Positions 54,984 to 63,691 of a stretch of DNA of 64,000 bases are shown one piece after another. The notes beneath the pieces are model-generated. The model saw nothing but the letters and a program-made list of their open reading frames with translations, was not told where the DNA came from and did no database searches. Each line of letters opens with the position of its first letter. The stretch's first letter is position 1. The translations under genes and the position numbers were made by a program. Source of the stretch: Leuconostocaceae bacterium ESL0723 (GTDB lineage Bacteria > Bacillota > Bacilli > Lactobacillales > Lactobacillaceae); contig CP113928.1 of the NCBI GenBank assembly GCA_029392055.1, positions 370,501-434,500 of the forward strand, given 5' to 3'.

Positions 54984-56132
54984 ATGGTTAAGTTTTTGAA
55001 AAAAATTAGCGTGCGCGGCTATATCATTATTGCCGTTGTTCTGGGCATTTTAGCGGTCTTAGCCCTCTACTTCTTAAACGCTAATCAGGTTGGACCCAGC
55101 ACCCAGAAAAAGAGTGGCGTCCAGCTGACCCAGAATTCACCAGGACAGTACCAGACCGTGATTAAAAACGGCCGCTACTTAGTCAGTGCGGCCCGGGGAA
55201 TTACGGCCACGTCTGAGCCCAACAACTTGGATGTTAAGCAGTTCGAGTCATCCCTGCTAGACCTGTCAAAGTCCCACTTTAAGACCAGCCGTTATATCTT
55301 CCAGGAGGGGCAGTACCTGTCGGCTGACAAGGTTTCTGATTTGCTAGCCCGGCAGGACAAGGACCATGAGGATGGTTTGAACCCGAAGGATAACGGTAAG
55401 ACCGACAGTTCCCGTGAACCCATCTACGTTCAGACCCTGACTGAACAGGACTTCATGACCAAGGATGGCGACAACCTTAAGCTAGCCGGCATGGTGGTCG
55501 GAGTGGCCATGAATACCCAGGACCAGTACCAAAAAGAGCAGTACGGTACGACTTATAGCCAAAATATTTCCGATGCCGATCGGATTGCCTATGGTAAGAA
55601 GATTGCCCCTAAGCTGCTCCAGCAAATCCGGGCCACTAGTGGTGTCAGCAAGGATGTACCGATTGTGATTGCCATGTATGCCAATGCACCGGCCGACTCG
55701 CTGGCGCCAGGTAACTTTTATGCTCAGGCCACGAGTAAGGATGGCAACAGTCTCTCATCCTGGTCAACCATCAGTGATAAGTCGATTGTCCTGCCTAAGG
55801 AATCAACCGATACTTCTAAGCTAGGGGACGATGAAAACAACGGCTTTGCCAACTTCAAGAATGACATTGCCAACTTCTTCCCTAACATTGCCGACGCGAC
55901 GGCGGTGGCGAATTTCCATAACGACAAGCTATCCAGCATGAACGTGACGGTGACGACCCAGTTCTACAGTCAGACTGAAATCGACAGTTTCACCAACTAC
56001 GTGGCTGCTTCAGCCTTGAAGTTCCTACCAAATACGGTTCCGGTGCGGATTGTCATCCAAACCGCTAACGAGGTTCAGGCAATCTTGACTCGCAAGACTG
56101 ACGACAAGAGCTTTAGCGTCACAACCTTATAA
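54984..56132 (+). CDS. CamS family protein without a lipobox
   Basis: A 382-residue secreted protein of the CamS sex-pheromone precursor family, present downstream of pcrA-ligA in many lactobacilli. Matching blocks include GRYLVSAARGITAT, FESSLLDLSKSHFKTSRYIFQEGQYL (parts) and VPIVIAMYANAPADSLAPGNFYA. Family members are normally lipoproteins. Here the N-terminal helix (about residues 12-32) ends in ALYFLNANQ with no Cys, so it would be membrane-anchored by a signal anchor instead. The usual gatCAB genes do not follow; a bidirectional terminator does. Confidence 0.85.
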   Translation: MVKFLKKISVRGYIIIAVVLGILAVLALYFLNANQVGPSTQKKSGVQLTQNSPGQYQTVIKNGRYLVSAARGITATSEPNNLDVKQFESSLLDLSKSHFKTSRYIFQEGQYLSADKVSDLLARQDKDHEDGLNPKDNGKTDSSREPIYVQTLTEQDFMTKDGDNLKLAGMVVGVAMNTQDQYQKEQYGTTYSQNISDADRIAYGKKIAPKLLQQIRATSGVSKDVPIVIAMYANAPADSLAPGNFYAQATSKDGNSLSSWSTISDKSIVLPKESTDTSKLGDDENNGFANFKNDIANFFPNIADATAVANFHNDKLSSMNVTVTTQFYSQTEIDSFTNYVAASALKFLPNTVPVRIVIQTANEVQAILTRKTDDKSFSVTTL

Positions 56133-56134
56133 AA

Positions 56135-56166
56135 TAAAAAACCGACCATTAAGGTCGGTTTTTTAG
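56135..56166. terminator. Bidirectional terminator after camS
   Basis: AAAAAACCGACC-ATTAA-GGTCGGTTTTTT, at two convergent genes. Confidence 0.9.
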
Positions 56167-56924
56167 TGGTTAACGATTAGCAAGGTCAGGGTTAGAAAGG
56201 CGATCGAACACAGCGGCTGCCAGGTCGTGAAGTAGCGCTTGTTAAACTGGAAGAGGAAGACTGGTAGGCTGAACAAGATGGCCAGTAGGGCGCTGAAGTG
56301 AAAGCCAAGTTGCACCAGGGCCGCAATCCAATAAACCGCCAGGGTGACCAGACTCAACAACCGCCCGCGCGCATTGGGCAAGAAAAGCGGGGTAAAGAAA
56401 AAGAGGAAGGCGTAGAGGACTAACCAGGACTGGCCGACAAAGCTGTCGGTCAGGTAGTTATTGGCCAGATAGAAGAGGGAAACCGGCACGGCATAGGTCG
56501 ATAGGACGCTAAAGACGATTAGACCCAGTCCGTTTTTTAGGCGGAGGATGTTTTGCGGTAGCAGAATCAACAGGGTGCTAAACAAGAAGAGCAGGGTGGC
56601 AATCTCAAACCGGCTGCGAACTTGGGGGTTGAGCATAACCACCATGCTCAGGGCCCAAAGGACATAGGAGCCCCGACCCTGGAAGCGGTTTTTAATCAGA
56701 AGGGCAACTGAAAGACCGCAGCTGAGACTATAAATTAAGAGGGTCCAAAGTTGCCACTGTTCAGCCCGATTAAAGATATCGGGATGGGCCAGGGCCTGTT
56801 GCCACCAAATTAGGTTAAGGCCTAAGACCATGCCAGCAATGTTTAACCATTTCTTCTGGTTAGCGGTTAGGCTAAAGCCCCGATTATTCATCCTAGTTTG
56901 CAAGTGTTGCCCGGTTGCTGGCAT
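56163..56924 (-). CDS. Polytopic membrane protein, unknown
   Basis: A 253-residue protein with about eight hydrophobic helices and almost no loops. It begins with a hydrophilic stretch of about 25 residues, and PNARGRLLSL and FNKRYFTTW are the only clearly charged loops. No family motif is recognised. GAGGGG stands nine bases before the ATG at 56924. It is divergent from the metK riboswitch region, from which it may share promoter space. Confidence 0.65.
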   Translation of the reverse strand: MPATGQHLQTRMNNRGFSLTANQKKWLNIAGMVLGLNLIWWQQALAHPDIFNRAEQWQLWTLLIYSLSCGLSVALLIKNRFQGRGSYVLWALSMVVMLNPQVRSRFEIATLLFLFSTLLILLPQNILRLKNGLGLIVFSVLSTYAVPVSLFYLANNYLTDSFVGQSWLVLYAFLFFFTPLFLPNARGRLLSLVTLAVYWIAALVQLGFHFSALLAILFSLPVFLFQFNKRYFTTWQPLCSIAFLTLTLLIVNH

Positions 56925-56997
56925 GTTTTAAAACCCCTCATTTGAAAAAATTGCTTTTTTCTATTTTATCATGTAAAATTAGCCAATGTAATTAAAT

Positions 56998-57113
56998 ACC
57001 TATCAAGAGCAGGCGAGTGATACAGCACGATGACCCTGCACCAACCGGCAACTCGCACGGTGGTCCTTCTGTAAGATAGACGACTTTAGCGCAATCGTTT
57101 ATCGATTGCGCTT
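56998..57113 (+). promoter_or_regulatory. S-box-like SAM riboswitch and terminator before metK
   Basis: The sequence CTATCAAGAG opens P1 (CTATC 57000-57004 with GATAG 57075-57079). P2 is GCAGG (57009-57013) with CCTGC (57035-57039). A kink-turn-like GA...GATGA leads to a GTG/CAC stem. Its loop TACAG (57021-57025) pairs with CTGTA (57069-57073) as a pseudoknot. P3 is ACC-A-ACCG with CGGTGGT (57040-57064). These match the SAM-I layout, but P4 is not seen. A terminator GCGCAATCG/CGATTGCGC with TTTTTT (57089-57117) follows. Confidence 0.8.
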
Positions 57114-57139
57114 TTTTAATGCCATGGAGGGCAGTAACG

Positions 57140-58300
57140 ATGACTAAATATTTCACTTCTGAATCGGTGGCCAACGGCCACCCTGATAAAATCGCCGACC
57201 AGATTGCGGACGCCATCTTAGACGCGGTCTTAGCCCAGGACCCCCACGCCCGTGCGGCCATTGAGGTCACGACTTCAACCGGGGATGTTTCGATTTTTGG
57301 GGAACTGAGTACCAGCGCCTACGTTAACATTCGTCAGATTGCCACGGATACAGTGCGCGCGATTGGCTATGACCAGCCCGAACTTGGTTTCTCAGCTGAC
57401 TCAATCAACGTCTCTAATAAAATTGTTGAGCAATCTGCTGACATCGCCCAGGCAGTTGACCGAGCTGAAGACGACCCGGACCAACTGGGTGCCGGTGACC
57501 AGGGGTTAATTTACGGCTATGCCACCAACGAAACGGCAAACTACCTGCCCTTAGCTTTGACCCTTTCCCACCAGTTGATGCGTCGGATTCGCGATGTCCG
57601 TGAAAGTGGGGACCTGCCATACCTGCGGCCAGATGCTAAGGGAGAAGTCACGGTTCAGTACAACGATGCTGGCCAGGTGGAGCGGATTGCGGCCGTGGTC
57701 CTATCAACCCAGCACGATGACCAGGTGAGCCTAGAGCAGTTGCGCAAGGATGTTAAGCGCGAAGTCATTGATGCCGTTTTGCCCGATGACCTGGTTGATG
57801 CCGAGACCAAGTACTATATCAATCCTTCCGGTCGCTTTATCTTGGGCGGTCCCCAGGCGGATTCTGGTTTAACTGGACGGAAGATTATCGTCGACACCTA
57901 TGGTGGGGCAGCCCATCACGGGGGTGGTGCCTTCTCTGGTAAGGACGCGACCAAGGTTGATCGTTCCGCTGCCTACTATGCCCGGTACGTGGCTAAGAAC
58001 TTGGTGGCGGCCGGCCTAGCTGACCGCATCGAAATCCAGGTGGCCTATGCCATTGGGGTTGCGGCCCCGGTTTCACTCAACATTGAAACCTTTGGGACCG
58101 AGCACGTGCCCTTGGATGTTATCTATGACACGGTTGACCGTTTCTTTGATTTCCGGCCACTGACCATTATTAAGGAATTGGACCTACAGCGGCCAATTTA
58201 CCAGCAGACTGCTGCCTATGGCCACTTTGGCCGTACCGATGTGGACCTGCCCTGGGAAGCCCTGGACAAGGTCGATGATATCAAGGCCAGCCTTAAATAA
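57140..58300 (+). CDS. metK: S-adenosylmethionine synthetase
   Basis: It makes SAM from methionine and [27 protein letters not shown] in parts (residues 5-28) is the methionine/ATP-binding N-terminus with the conserved [21 protein letters not shown] (about residue 116) is the hexapeptide-like signature. [19 protein letters not shown] is the P-loop region with catalytic Lys. Length 386 is normal. GGAGG at 57126-57130 supports the ATG at 57140 rather than the frame start at 57119, which lies next to the terminator. Confidence 0.97.
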   Translation: MTKYFTSESVANGHPDKIADQIADAILDAVLAQDPHARAAIEVTTSTGDVSIFGELSTSAYVNIRQIATDTVRAIGYDQPELGFSADSINVSNKIVEQSADIAQAVDRAEDDPDQLGAGDQGLIYGYATNETANYLPLALTLSHQLMRRIRDVRESGDLPYLRPDAKGEVTVQYNDAGQVERIAAVVLSTQHDDQVSLEQLRKDVKREVIDAVLPDDLVDAETKYYINPSGRFILGGPQADSGLTGRKIIVDTYGGAAHHGGGAFSGKDATKVDRSAAYYARYVAKNLVAAGLADRIEIQVAYAIGVAAPVSLNIETFGTEHVPLDVIYDTVDRFFDFRPLTIIKELDLQRPIYQQTAAYGHFGRTDVDLPWEALDKVDDIKASLK

Positions 58301-58334
58301 AAAAGCCGATGCTTTTATGCATCGGCTTTTTTAA
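58298..58334. terminator. Bidirectional terminator after metK
   Basis: AAAAAGCCGATGC-TTTTAT-GCATCGGCTTTTTT, 13-bp symmetric stem between convergent genes. Confidence 0.9.
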
Positions 58335-59193
58335 TGGCCAGCGGGTAGGTACCGGTCTTAACGGTAAAGGAGAAGGTCCCAGTGCCTAAGAGATTACCAT
58401 CGGCCCGGGCCGTTTCAATGTCGGCGATATGGACCTTGGCCTGGCTGCCCAGGTCAACGGTGGTTTCGTTTTGATAGGGGTGCTTTTCCCGTTTTAACAG
58501 GCGGTTGAAGTAGGTCTTAATCATCGTCCAGATGTCTTGCTGTTCAACCAGCTTGGCCTGAATCTGACCGCACTTTTCATCATTAATTAGGCTAAAGCGA
58601 TAGAGCTGCCGATAAGTGAGATAGCGCCGGTCTAACGAAATGTTAACCGGGAAGGTCACCGGACCATCCGAGGTTTGAAAGAGGTGCCACAGCCGCTTTA
58701 AGAGCTGCCAGAGCCCACCACCGTCATTACTGGTAGTCAGGTTGTCACTGGCGGCCTTGCTGACGATGGTTAAGTCACTGACGACAAAGCGGGTAATCCG
58801 GTGGGGGACATCGCCGGTAATCACCAGCAAGGGGCGATCGGTCGGCTGACCATCGGCTAGGGCGGCCGAAAGGGCGTCGGTCACTGATGCCAGGCTTGGT
58901 TTGGCACCCGGATCAACCTGGATAATGGGCAGCTTGTCTGAACGCCGGACAGTCAAAACTCCGTTTAGGAATTGGCTAAAAACGGTCGAGTCAGCCAGTA
59001 CCAGGACGCAAGCATCGTTGTCGGTAATGGTCTTGGCCCACTTTTTACCTTGGAAAAAGGCCGTGGACGGTTGGTTAACTTCCTGCCAGTCAGCTAATTG
59101 CTGACTGGGAATTAGATTTTTTAAAGTCGATTGGTCGCGGTCTGGCAGGGAACCGTGGGCATCTGAGTGCACAATCACGTAGTACTTAGTCAT
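58315..59193 (-). CDS. Protein resembling a degenerate diacylglycerol-kinase-like (YegS/BmrU) fold
   Basis: A 292-residue soluble protein, the size of bacterial DagK-like lipid kinases. The order of segments agrees with that fold: N-terminal strand YYVIVHSDAHGS; VLVLADSTVFSQFLNGVL where active enzymes have GGDGTxNEVxNGL; IIQVDPGAKPS where they have a GT-N-D loop; and a C-terminal beta segment ARADGNLLGTGTFSFTV like the conserved DGE region. The GGDGT motif is lost (LADST), so catalysis is unlikely. This assignment is my inference from pattern; the safe call is hypothetical protein. ATG at 59193 has a weak GAAAG upstream. Confidence 0.45.
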   Translation of the reverse strand: MTKYYVIVHSDAHGSLPDRDQSTLKNLIPSQQLADWQEVNQPSTAFFQGKKWAKTITDNDACVLVLADSTVFSQFLNGVLTVRRSDKLPIIQVDPGAKPSLASVTDALSAALADGQPTDRPLLVITGDVPHRITRFVVSDLTIVSKAASDNLTTSNDGGGLWQLLKRLWHLFQTSDGPVTFPVNISLDRRYLTYRQLYRFSLINDEKCGQIQAKLVEQQDIWTMIKTYFNRLLKREKHPYQNETTVDLGSQAKVHIADIETARADGNLLGTGTFSFTVKTGTYPLAIKKADA

Positions 59194-59254
59194 TTTTGAA
59201 AACTTTCATATGAAGATTTGATCAGATAACCGCCAGGCTGCCTTGCCGGTATTT

Positions 59255-60772
59255 TTAACCTAGGAAGTGGCGGAGTTGGGCCATCCGGTTAATCAGAGCC
59301 GTGATGGCAATCGGAGCACCATCCTTAAATTCAACCACCTGTAGGGCGATTTCACCGTGTTGGCGCTCAGCTAAGTTTTGGGGACCAATTTCAAAGTGGA
59401 AGGCCTTTTGCAAGATATCGATATCTTCAGCCACTTCTCCCCAAGCCTTGGTCTCAGTCTTGAGGATTTCAAGGGCATCCAGGTTGACATAGCGGGCTAA
59501 TTCAGTGAAGTCCTCCTCCATGCTAGGGTAGTACTTCTTCAAGACGGCTAACTGGTGGTCAGACAGGCTGGCCAAGGCCCGGCCAAAACCGATAAATTCT
59601 GGTGGCACGCCGATTGAATAGAAGGCACCGGTGAAGTTGATGGCCCGGGGCAGTTCAATGTTGTCCACTGAACGGGAATAGCCCAGTACCCCGACGTGCT
59701 GACGACGGTCACGGCGCTTAGGGAAGGCCTTAAAGATTGGCTGCATGTCCGGCACAATCTGATCTAGGGTATGGCGGTAGAAGTCGGCTGATTTCTGAGC
59801 AATCTCAGTCAGCACTTTTTCATCTTCAGGGTCAATCTTAATTGCTTCAACCTTAGGCAGGTGCTCCTTTAGGTAGGCGATGCCAGCCTTGGTTTCTTCA
59901 ATACTGAAATCATAGCGGAAGGCCGACTGGACCGTAGCAGTCCGGACGCCGGGGAACTCACGGACATAGCGTTCTACCCGACGAGGGGAGAGGCCACCAC
60001 GGAAGATGGCTGATCCAGTTCCGGAAATTGGGTAGATTTCAATGTTTTCTTCTTCAGCAAAGCGGTGCAAGCGGGCCAGGGCCAGTTTGTTACCAATGAT
60101 AGAAGACATGAAGCCAGCTGAAAGGGCTGAATCAGAACCCGCCAAAAAGACCCGGAGGTGCTTAGGCCGGAAGCCAAAATGCTTTTCATGCAGGTCGAGG
60201 TATTCCTTTAGAATTTCAGGGGCGTGGTACTGGGTTTCGAAATCCTCAAAGAGAGGAATCATTTCGATGTAAGAACTGTTGTCTTCATCAGGTGTGAAGG
60301 TGGCATCCTTAAACTTGGCCAACTTTTCAAAGAGGGTCTGCATTTCCAGGATTTGGTCGGCCCGCTGCGCCATTGGTAGGATGGCTTCAAAAAGAGGGCG
60401 CTGGTCAAAGCCTAGGTCATTAGCAAAGTCTTCTGAACTCAAGAAGGCGGTCATGGCCTGCATCAAGTTGTAGCCCTTCTCTTCCCAGATGTTAGGGAAA
60501 CGGAAGGTCAAAAACTTGTCCCGGCCCAGTTGGTGTTCTTTGAAATAGTCGTAGTGTGTGCTAAAAAGTCGGTCGATGACGGCTGCATCGGCATGCTTAC
60601 CTTCCCAGTCCCACATGTACTCGTCAACGTCGAGAATCTTGTAGTTTTCATAGGCTTCCGTGGTTTCACGGTAGGCGCTAATGAAAGGCTGCTGGGAGGT
60701 ATCCCAGAAGGGGGCATTGGCATTATCAGGATGCTGGGTACCCATTATCGTTGGAATTTTTCGTTCGGTCAT
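59255..60772 (-). CDS. ppcA: Phosphoenolpyruvate carboxylase, archaeal type
   Basis: A 505-residue enzyme that carboxylates PEP to oxaloacetate, replenishing aspartate synthesis. It is the short archaeal type, not the 900-residue bacterial type. Recognisable blocks are RKIPTIMGTQHPDNANAPFWD in parts, the MWDWEGKHADAAVIDRLF region, AGSDSALSAGFMSSI, and FRGGLSPRRVERYVREFPGVRTATVQSAFRYD (parts), which carries conserved arginines. It is known in Leuconostoc, Oenococcus and Clostridium perfringens. AAAGGAG supports the ATG at 60772; GTG at 60778 is possible. A GGCTGT/ACAGCC hairpin lies in its leader (60810-60827). Confidence 0.92.
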   Translation of the reverse strand: MTERKIPTIMGTQHPDNANAPFWDTSQQPFISAYRETTEAYENYKILDVDEYMWDWEGKHADAAVIDRLFSTHYDYFKEHQLGRDKFLTFRFPNIWEEKGYNLMQAMTAFLSSEDFANDLGFDQRPLFEAILPMAQRADQILEMQTLFEKLAKFKDATFTPDEDNSSYIEMIPLFEDFETQYHAPEILKEYLDLHEKHFGFRPKHLRVFLAGSDSALSAGFMSSIIGNKLALARLHRFAEEENIEIYPISGTGSAIFRGGLSPRRVERYVREFPGVRTATVQSAFRYDFSIEETKAGIAYLKEHLPKVEAIKIDPEDEKVLTEIAQKSADFYRHTLDQIVPDMQPIFKAFPKRRDRRQHVGVLGYSRSVDNIELPRAINFTGAFYSIGVPPEFIGFGRALASLSDHQLAVLKKYYPSMEEDFTELARYVNLDALEILKTETKAWGEVAEDIDILQKAFHFEIGPQNLAERQHGEIALQVVEFKDGAPIAITALINRMAQLRHFLG

Positions 60773-60862
60773 GCACACTACTCCTTTTCAATCTGATTCA
60801 ATCTAATGGCTGTTAGGACACAGCCAGTCACTTGTAACTACCATAATAGCAGACTTTAAACT

Positions 60863-60899
60863 AAAAAAGGCGCCCGCATGTCAAGTTTTGCGGACACCT
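60863..60899 (-). terminator. rnjA terminator
   Basis: On the reverse strand, GGTGTCCGCA pairs with TGCGGGCGCC (two G-T pairs) and is followed by TTTTTT. Confidence 0.75.
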
Positions 60900-60909
60900 A
60901 AATATTTTT

Positions 60910-62592
60910 TTAAACCATAATCAACATTGGTAAAATCATGGGTTTACGAGCGGTTTCATCAAAGAGATAACGGGACAGGTCGTCGATAATCGCTTGGCGG
61001 ATATCAGACTCACTGGCCTTTTTACTGTTCATGACCCGGCGAATGGTGCTAAAGACCACCCGGCGACCATCGTTAATCAGTTCACCGGACTCACGCATGT
61101 AAACGAAGCCACGGGACAAAATGTCAGGACCCGAAAGGATTTCCTTGTGGTCCATGTTAATGGTTGCCGTAACAATCACCAGACCATCCTGGGACAGTTT
61201 CTGACGGTCGTGTAAGACGACTGAGCCAATGTCACCAATCCCAGAACCGTCGATATAAGTATCTTCGGCAGGGAAGTGCCCAGCGACCCGGCTACCTTCA
61301 CCATCCAAGGCCAAAACGTCACCGTTTTGCAGGATAAAGGTGTGGTCGGTGGGGACCCCTAGCTCATGGGCCAGGCCAGCGTGGACCTTCAACATCCGGT
61401 ATTCACCGTGGACGGGCATGAAGTACTTGGGCTTCATCAGGGCCAGCATCAACTTCTGTTCTTCTTGACCACCGTGACCGGAGGTGTGAATGTTGTTGAG
61501 CTTACCGTGAATAACGTTAGCGCCACCTTCTTCCAACTTGTTAATCACCGCATTAACAGAGCCGGTGTTACCGGGAATAGGGGAGGATGAAAAGATAACG
61601 TTATCCTTGGGCTTCAAGCGAATCTGCTTGTGGGTACCCTCGGCAATTCGGGCCAGGGCAGCCATTGACTCTCCCTGGGAACCAGTCGATAGAATCAAAA
61701 GTTCATCATCGGGGATGTTTTTGATTTGGGACTGTTCAACCAGGTACTCATCGGGAATGTTTAAGTAACCCAGGGCCCGACCATTGGTCATGGCCGATTC
61801 CATCGAGCGGCCAAAGACCGCGATTTTACGGCCGTGGGCAATGGCTGCATCAGTTGCCATCCGAATTCGGTTCATGTTTGAAGCGAAGGTGGCAAAGATA
61901 ATCCGCCCGTGCTGCAGCCGGTCAAAGATATGGTTAACCGACTTAGCAACCCAGGCTTCTGACTTGGTCCATTCGGGCCGTTCCGCGTTGGTTGAGTCAC
62001 TCATCAGCAGCAAAACCCCGTCATGACCGATACGGGCCATTGACCATAAGTTAGGTGGCTGCTTGGTGGTTGGGGTGAGATCGAACTTGAAGTCACCAGT
62101 TTCCACGACCGTACCCACCGGGGTGTGCACGGCAACCCCAAAGACATCGGGGATAGAATGAGTGGTCCGGAAGAACTCGACGCTGACCTTGTCAAAGTCA
62201 AGGACCGTACCATCGGTGATTTCGTGGAGCTCAACCCGGTTAAGCATCTGCTTTTCTTCGAGTTTGTTTCTGATTAAGGCCATGGCTAGTGGGCCGGCAT
62301 AAACGGGTACATTGACGGCCTGCAAAAAGTAGGCAATGGCGCCAATGTGGTCTTCGTGTCCGTGAGTAATTACCAGCGCCTTGACCCGGTCAATGTTTTC
62401 GACCAGGTAGGAATAATCAGGGATGACGTAATCAATACCGAGTAGTTCGTCTTCGGGGAATTTGATACCGGCATCCACAACGATAATCTCGTCCTGGTAT
62501 TCGATACCATAGGTGTTTTTACCAATTTCCCCGAGGCCGCCTAGGGCGTAGACGCCAACCTCGTTGGGTTTGATGTCAACAGTGTTCGCCAT
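60910..62592 (-). CDS. rnjA: Ribonuclease J1
   Basis: A metallo-beta-lactamase/beta-CASP ribonuclease (560 residues) with endonuclease and 5'-3' exonuclease activity in mRNA decay and rRNA processing. ALGGLGEIGKNTYGIEY is at residues 16-32, and the zinc motif HGHEDHIG is at about 75-82. The beta-CASP region has VATFASN-type FATFASNMNRI and STGSQGE, and PVHGEYRML is the motif near residue 395. Length is normal. It lies two bases downstream of rpoY, an arrangement conserved in Firmicutes. Confidence 0.95.
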   Translation of the reverse strand: MANTVDIKPNEVGVYALGGLGEIGKNTYGIEYQDEIIVVDAGIKFPEDELLGIDYVIPDYSYLVENIDRVKALVITHGHEDHIGAIAYFLQAVNVPVYAGPLAMALIRNKLEEKQMLNRVELHEITDGTVLDFDKVSVEFFRTTHSIPDVFGVAVHTPVGTVVETGDFKFDLTPTTKQPPNLWSMARIGHDGVLLLMSDSTNAERPEWTKSEAWVAKSVNHIFDRLQHGRIIFATFASNMNRIRMATDAAIAHGRKIAVFGRSMESAMTNGRALGYLNIPDEYLVEQSQIKNIPDDELLILSTGSQGESMAALARIAEGTHKQIRLKPKDNVIFSSSPIPGNTGSVNAVINKLEEGGANVIHGKLNNIHTSGHGGQEEQKLMLALMKPKYFMPVHGEYRMLKVHAGLAHELGVPTDHTFILQNGDVLALDGEGSRVAGHFPAEDTYIDGSGIGDIGSVVLHDRQKLSQDGLVIVTATINMDHKEILSGPDILSRGFVYMRESGELINDGRRVVFSTIRRVMNSKKASESDIRQAIIDDLSRYLFDETARKPMILPMLIMV

Positions 62593-62594
62593 AG

Positions 62595-62807
62595 TTAAAA
62601 CTTTGTAATCTCAAAGTCAGGGCTGGCTTGCTCATAGGTCAATGATTTGTCAGATAACTCTTCGATGTGCTCCACGTTATAGTTAGTGTTTGCTTGAACC
62701 TTGGCCATGGCATCAGGCAGGTCAGTTGCCTCGATGTACATGGAATGGGTTTCTTCACGCTTAGGATTGCGGTCAGGATCTTCTTGGAAATATACTTTAA
62801 ATACCAC
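62595..62807 (-). CDS. rpoY: RNA polymerase epsilon subunit
   Basis: A 70-residue accessory subunit (YkzG, DUF1447) of Firmicutes RNA polymerase, structurally like phage Gp2. Matching blocks are FKVYFQEDPDRNPKREETHSMYIEA in parts and NYNVEHIEELSDKSLTYEQ. The start is GTG at 62807 with a strong GGAGGT. It is translated just ahead of rnjA in the same operon, the usual order. Confidence 0.93.
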   Translation of the reverse strand: MVFKVYFQEDPDRNPKREETHSMYIEATDLPDAMAKVQANTNYNVEHIEELSDKSLTYEQASPDFEITKF

Positions 62808-62854
62808 AATAACCTCCAGTTTCTATTTTTATTTTTTATCACGAACGAAAACCT

Positions 62855-62873
62855 TATGGTTCAGTATACCATA
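62855..62873. promoter_or_regulatory. Dyad over the probable rpoY-rnjA promoter
   Basis: TATGGT (62855-62860), seven bases, ACCATA (62868-62873). On the reverse strand it contains TATACT, a good -10 candidate for rpoY. On the forward strand TATACC could serve the hairpin RNA that starts just beyond it. No convincing -35 was found for either. Confidence 0.4.
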
Positions 62874-62876
62874 GTG

Positions 62877-62958
62877 GGCTTGCCAAATGGCGGTCAATTA
62901 AGACTGGTAGCCCAAAAGGGGCCGGTCACTACCGCCCGAGTAGTGCAAGCCTTTTTCT
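62877..62958 (+). ncRNA. Candidate structured RNA or long terminator-like hairpin
   Basis: Nested pairings build one long irregular hairpin: GGCTTGC/GCAAGCC (62877-62883 with 62945-62951), GGCGGT/ACCGCC (62889-62894 with 62931-62936), GACTGG/CCGGTC (62902-62907 with 62922-62927) and CCC/GGG around an AAAA loop. TTTTTCT follows directly. No forward-strand gene reads into it, so it is not an obvious gene terminator. SRP and other familiar RNAs do not match. Confidence 0.45.
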
Positions 62959-63082
62959 AGTTAAAATCTAGGGAATAACCAGGTTGGTTAGGCCCAAAAT
63001 CTTTGCCCAATCCGTGTTTTTACGCCCTCTTTCTGGTATACTCGCTATACATAATCTTATTGAATAAAGAGGAATTTAGCTC

Positions 63083-63643
63083 ATGGCAATTGGCATGAAT
63101 GATTTGAAGACTGGTTTGACGATTGAATACAACAATTCAATCTGGCGTGTTTTGGAATTCCAGCACGTTAAGCCAGGTAAGGGTGCAGCCTTTGTGCGCT
63201 CAAAGTTGAAGAACCTGCGGACCGGGGCCGTTCAGGAAGTCACTTTCCGTCCTGGTGATAAGTTCGAACAGGCTGACATTACGACCCGTCCAATGTCATA
63301 CCTATATGAAGAAAACGGTGGCCGGGTTTTCATGGACACTGAAACCTATGAACAGATCAACATCCCAGATGACAATCTGAAGGATGCCTTGAAGTTTATG
63401 TTGGAAGGTATGGAAGTTAAGATTACCATGTTTGGTGGTGAAATCCTGGGTGCTGAGTTGCCATCCACGGTCAACTTGAAGGTCACTGAGACCCAGCCTG
63501 GTATCAAGGGCGCTACCGCCACTGGTTCCGGTAAGCCAGCTACTTTGGAGACCGGGGCCGTGATTACGGTTCCTGACTTCGTCAAGGAAGGCGAAACCAT
63601 CATCGTCAACACCGATGAAGGTGCCTACAAGGGTCGGGCCTAA
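63083..63643 (+). CDS. efp: Translation elongation factor P
   Basis: It rescues ribosomes stalled at polyproline. Three beta-barrel domains over 186 residues are visible. The tip of domain I is [14 protein letters not shown], with the Lys that is modified in many bacteria at about residue 33; domain III ends [30 protein letters not shown] precedes the ATG at 63083. The order efp then an Asp23-family gene (and usually nusB) is common in Firmicutes. Confidence 0.97.
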   Translation: MAIGMNDLKTGLTIEYNNSIWRVLEFQHVKPGKGAAFVRSKLKNLRTGAVQEVTFRPGDKFEQADITTRPMSYLYEENGGRVFMDTETYEQINIPDDNLKDALKFMLEGMEVKITMFGGEILGAELPSTVNLKVTETQPGIKGATATGSGKPATLETGAVITVPDFVKEGETIIVNTDEGAYKGRA

Positions 63644-63691
63644 GTTTTAGGACGGTATTAATCGTTATTAGCAGTATTTTAGGGGTTTAAA

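Noticed and set aside
56998-57080. SMK box (SAM-III) as the metK riboswitch
   Set aside because: The SMK hallmark, with the ribosome site of metK inside the SAM pocket, is absent. A transcription terminator stands between the element and the GGAGG, and the pairing fits the SAM-I layout.
62877-62958. Small SRP RNA (4.5S)
   Set aside because: The conserved SRP tip motif with GGAAGCAGC-like bases is missing; the apical loop is AAAA closed by CCC/GGG.
62667-62960. 97-residue forward ORF opposite rpoY
   Set aside because: It runs antisense to rpoY and through its leader, has no ribosome site at the start, and its only distinctive part encodes the hairpin at 62877-62958.
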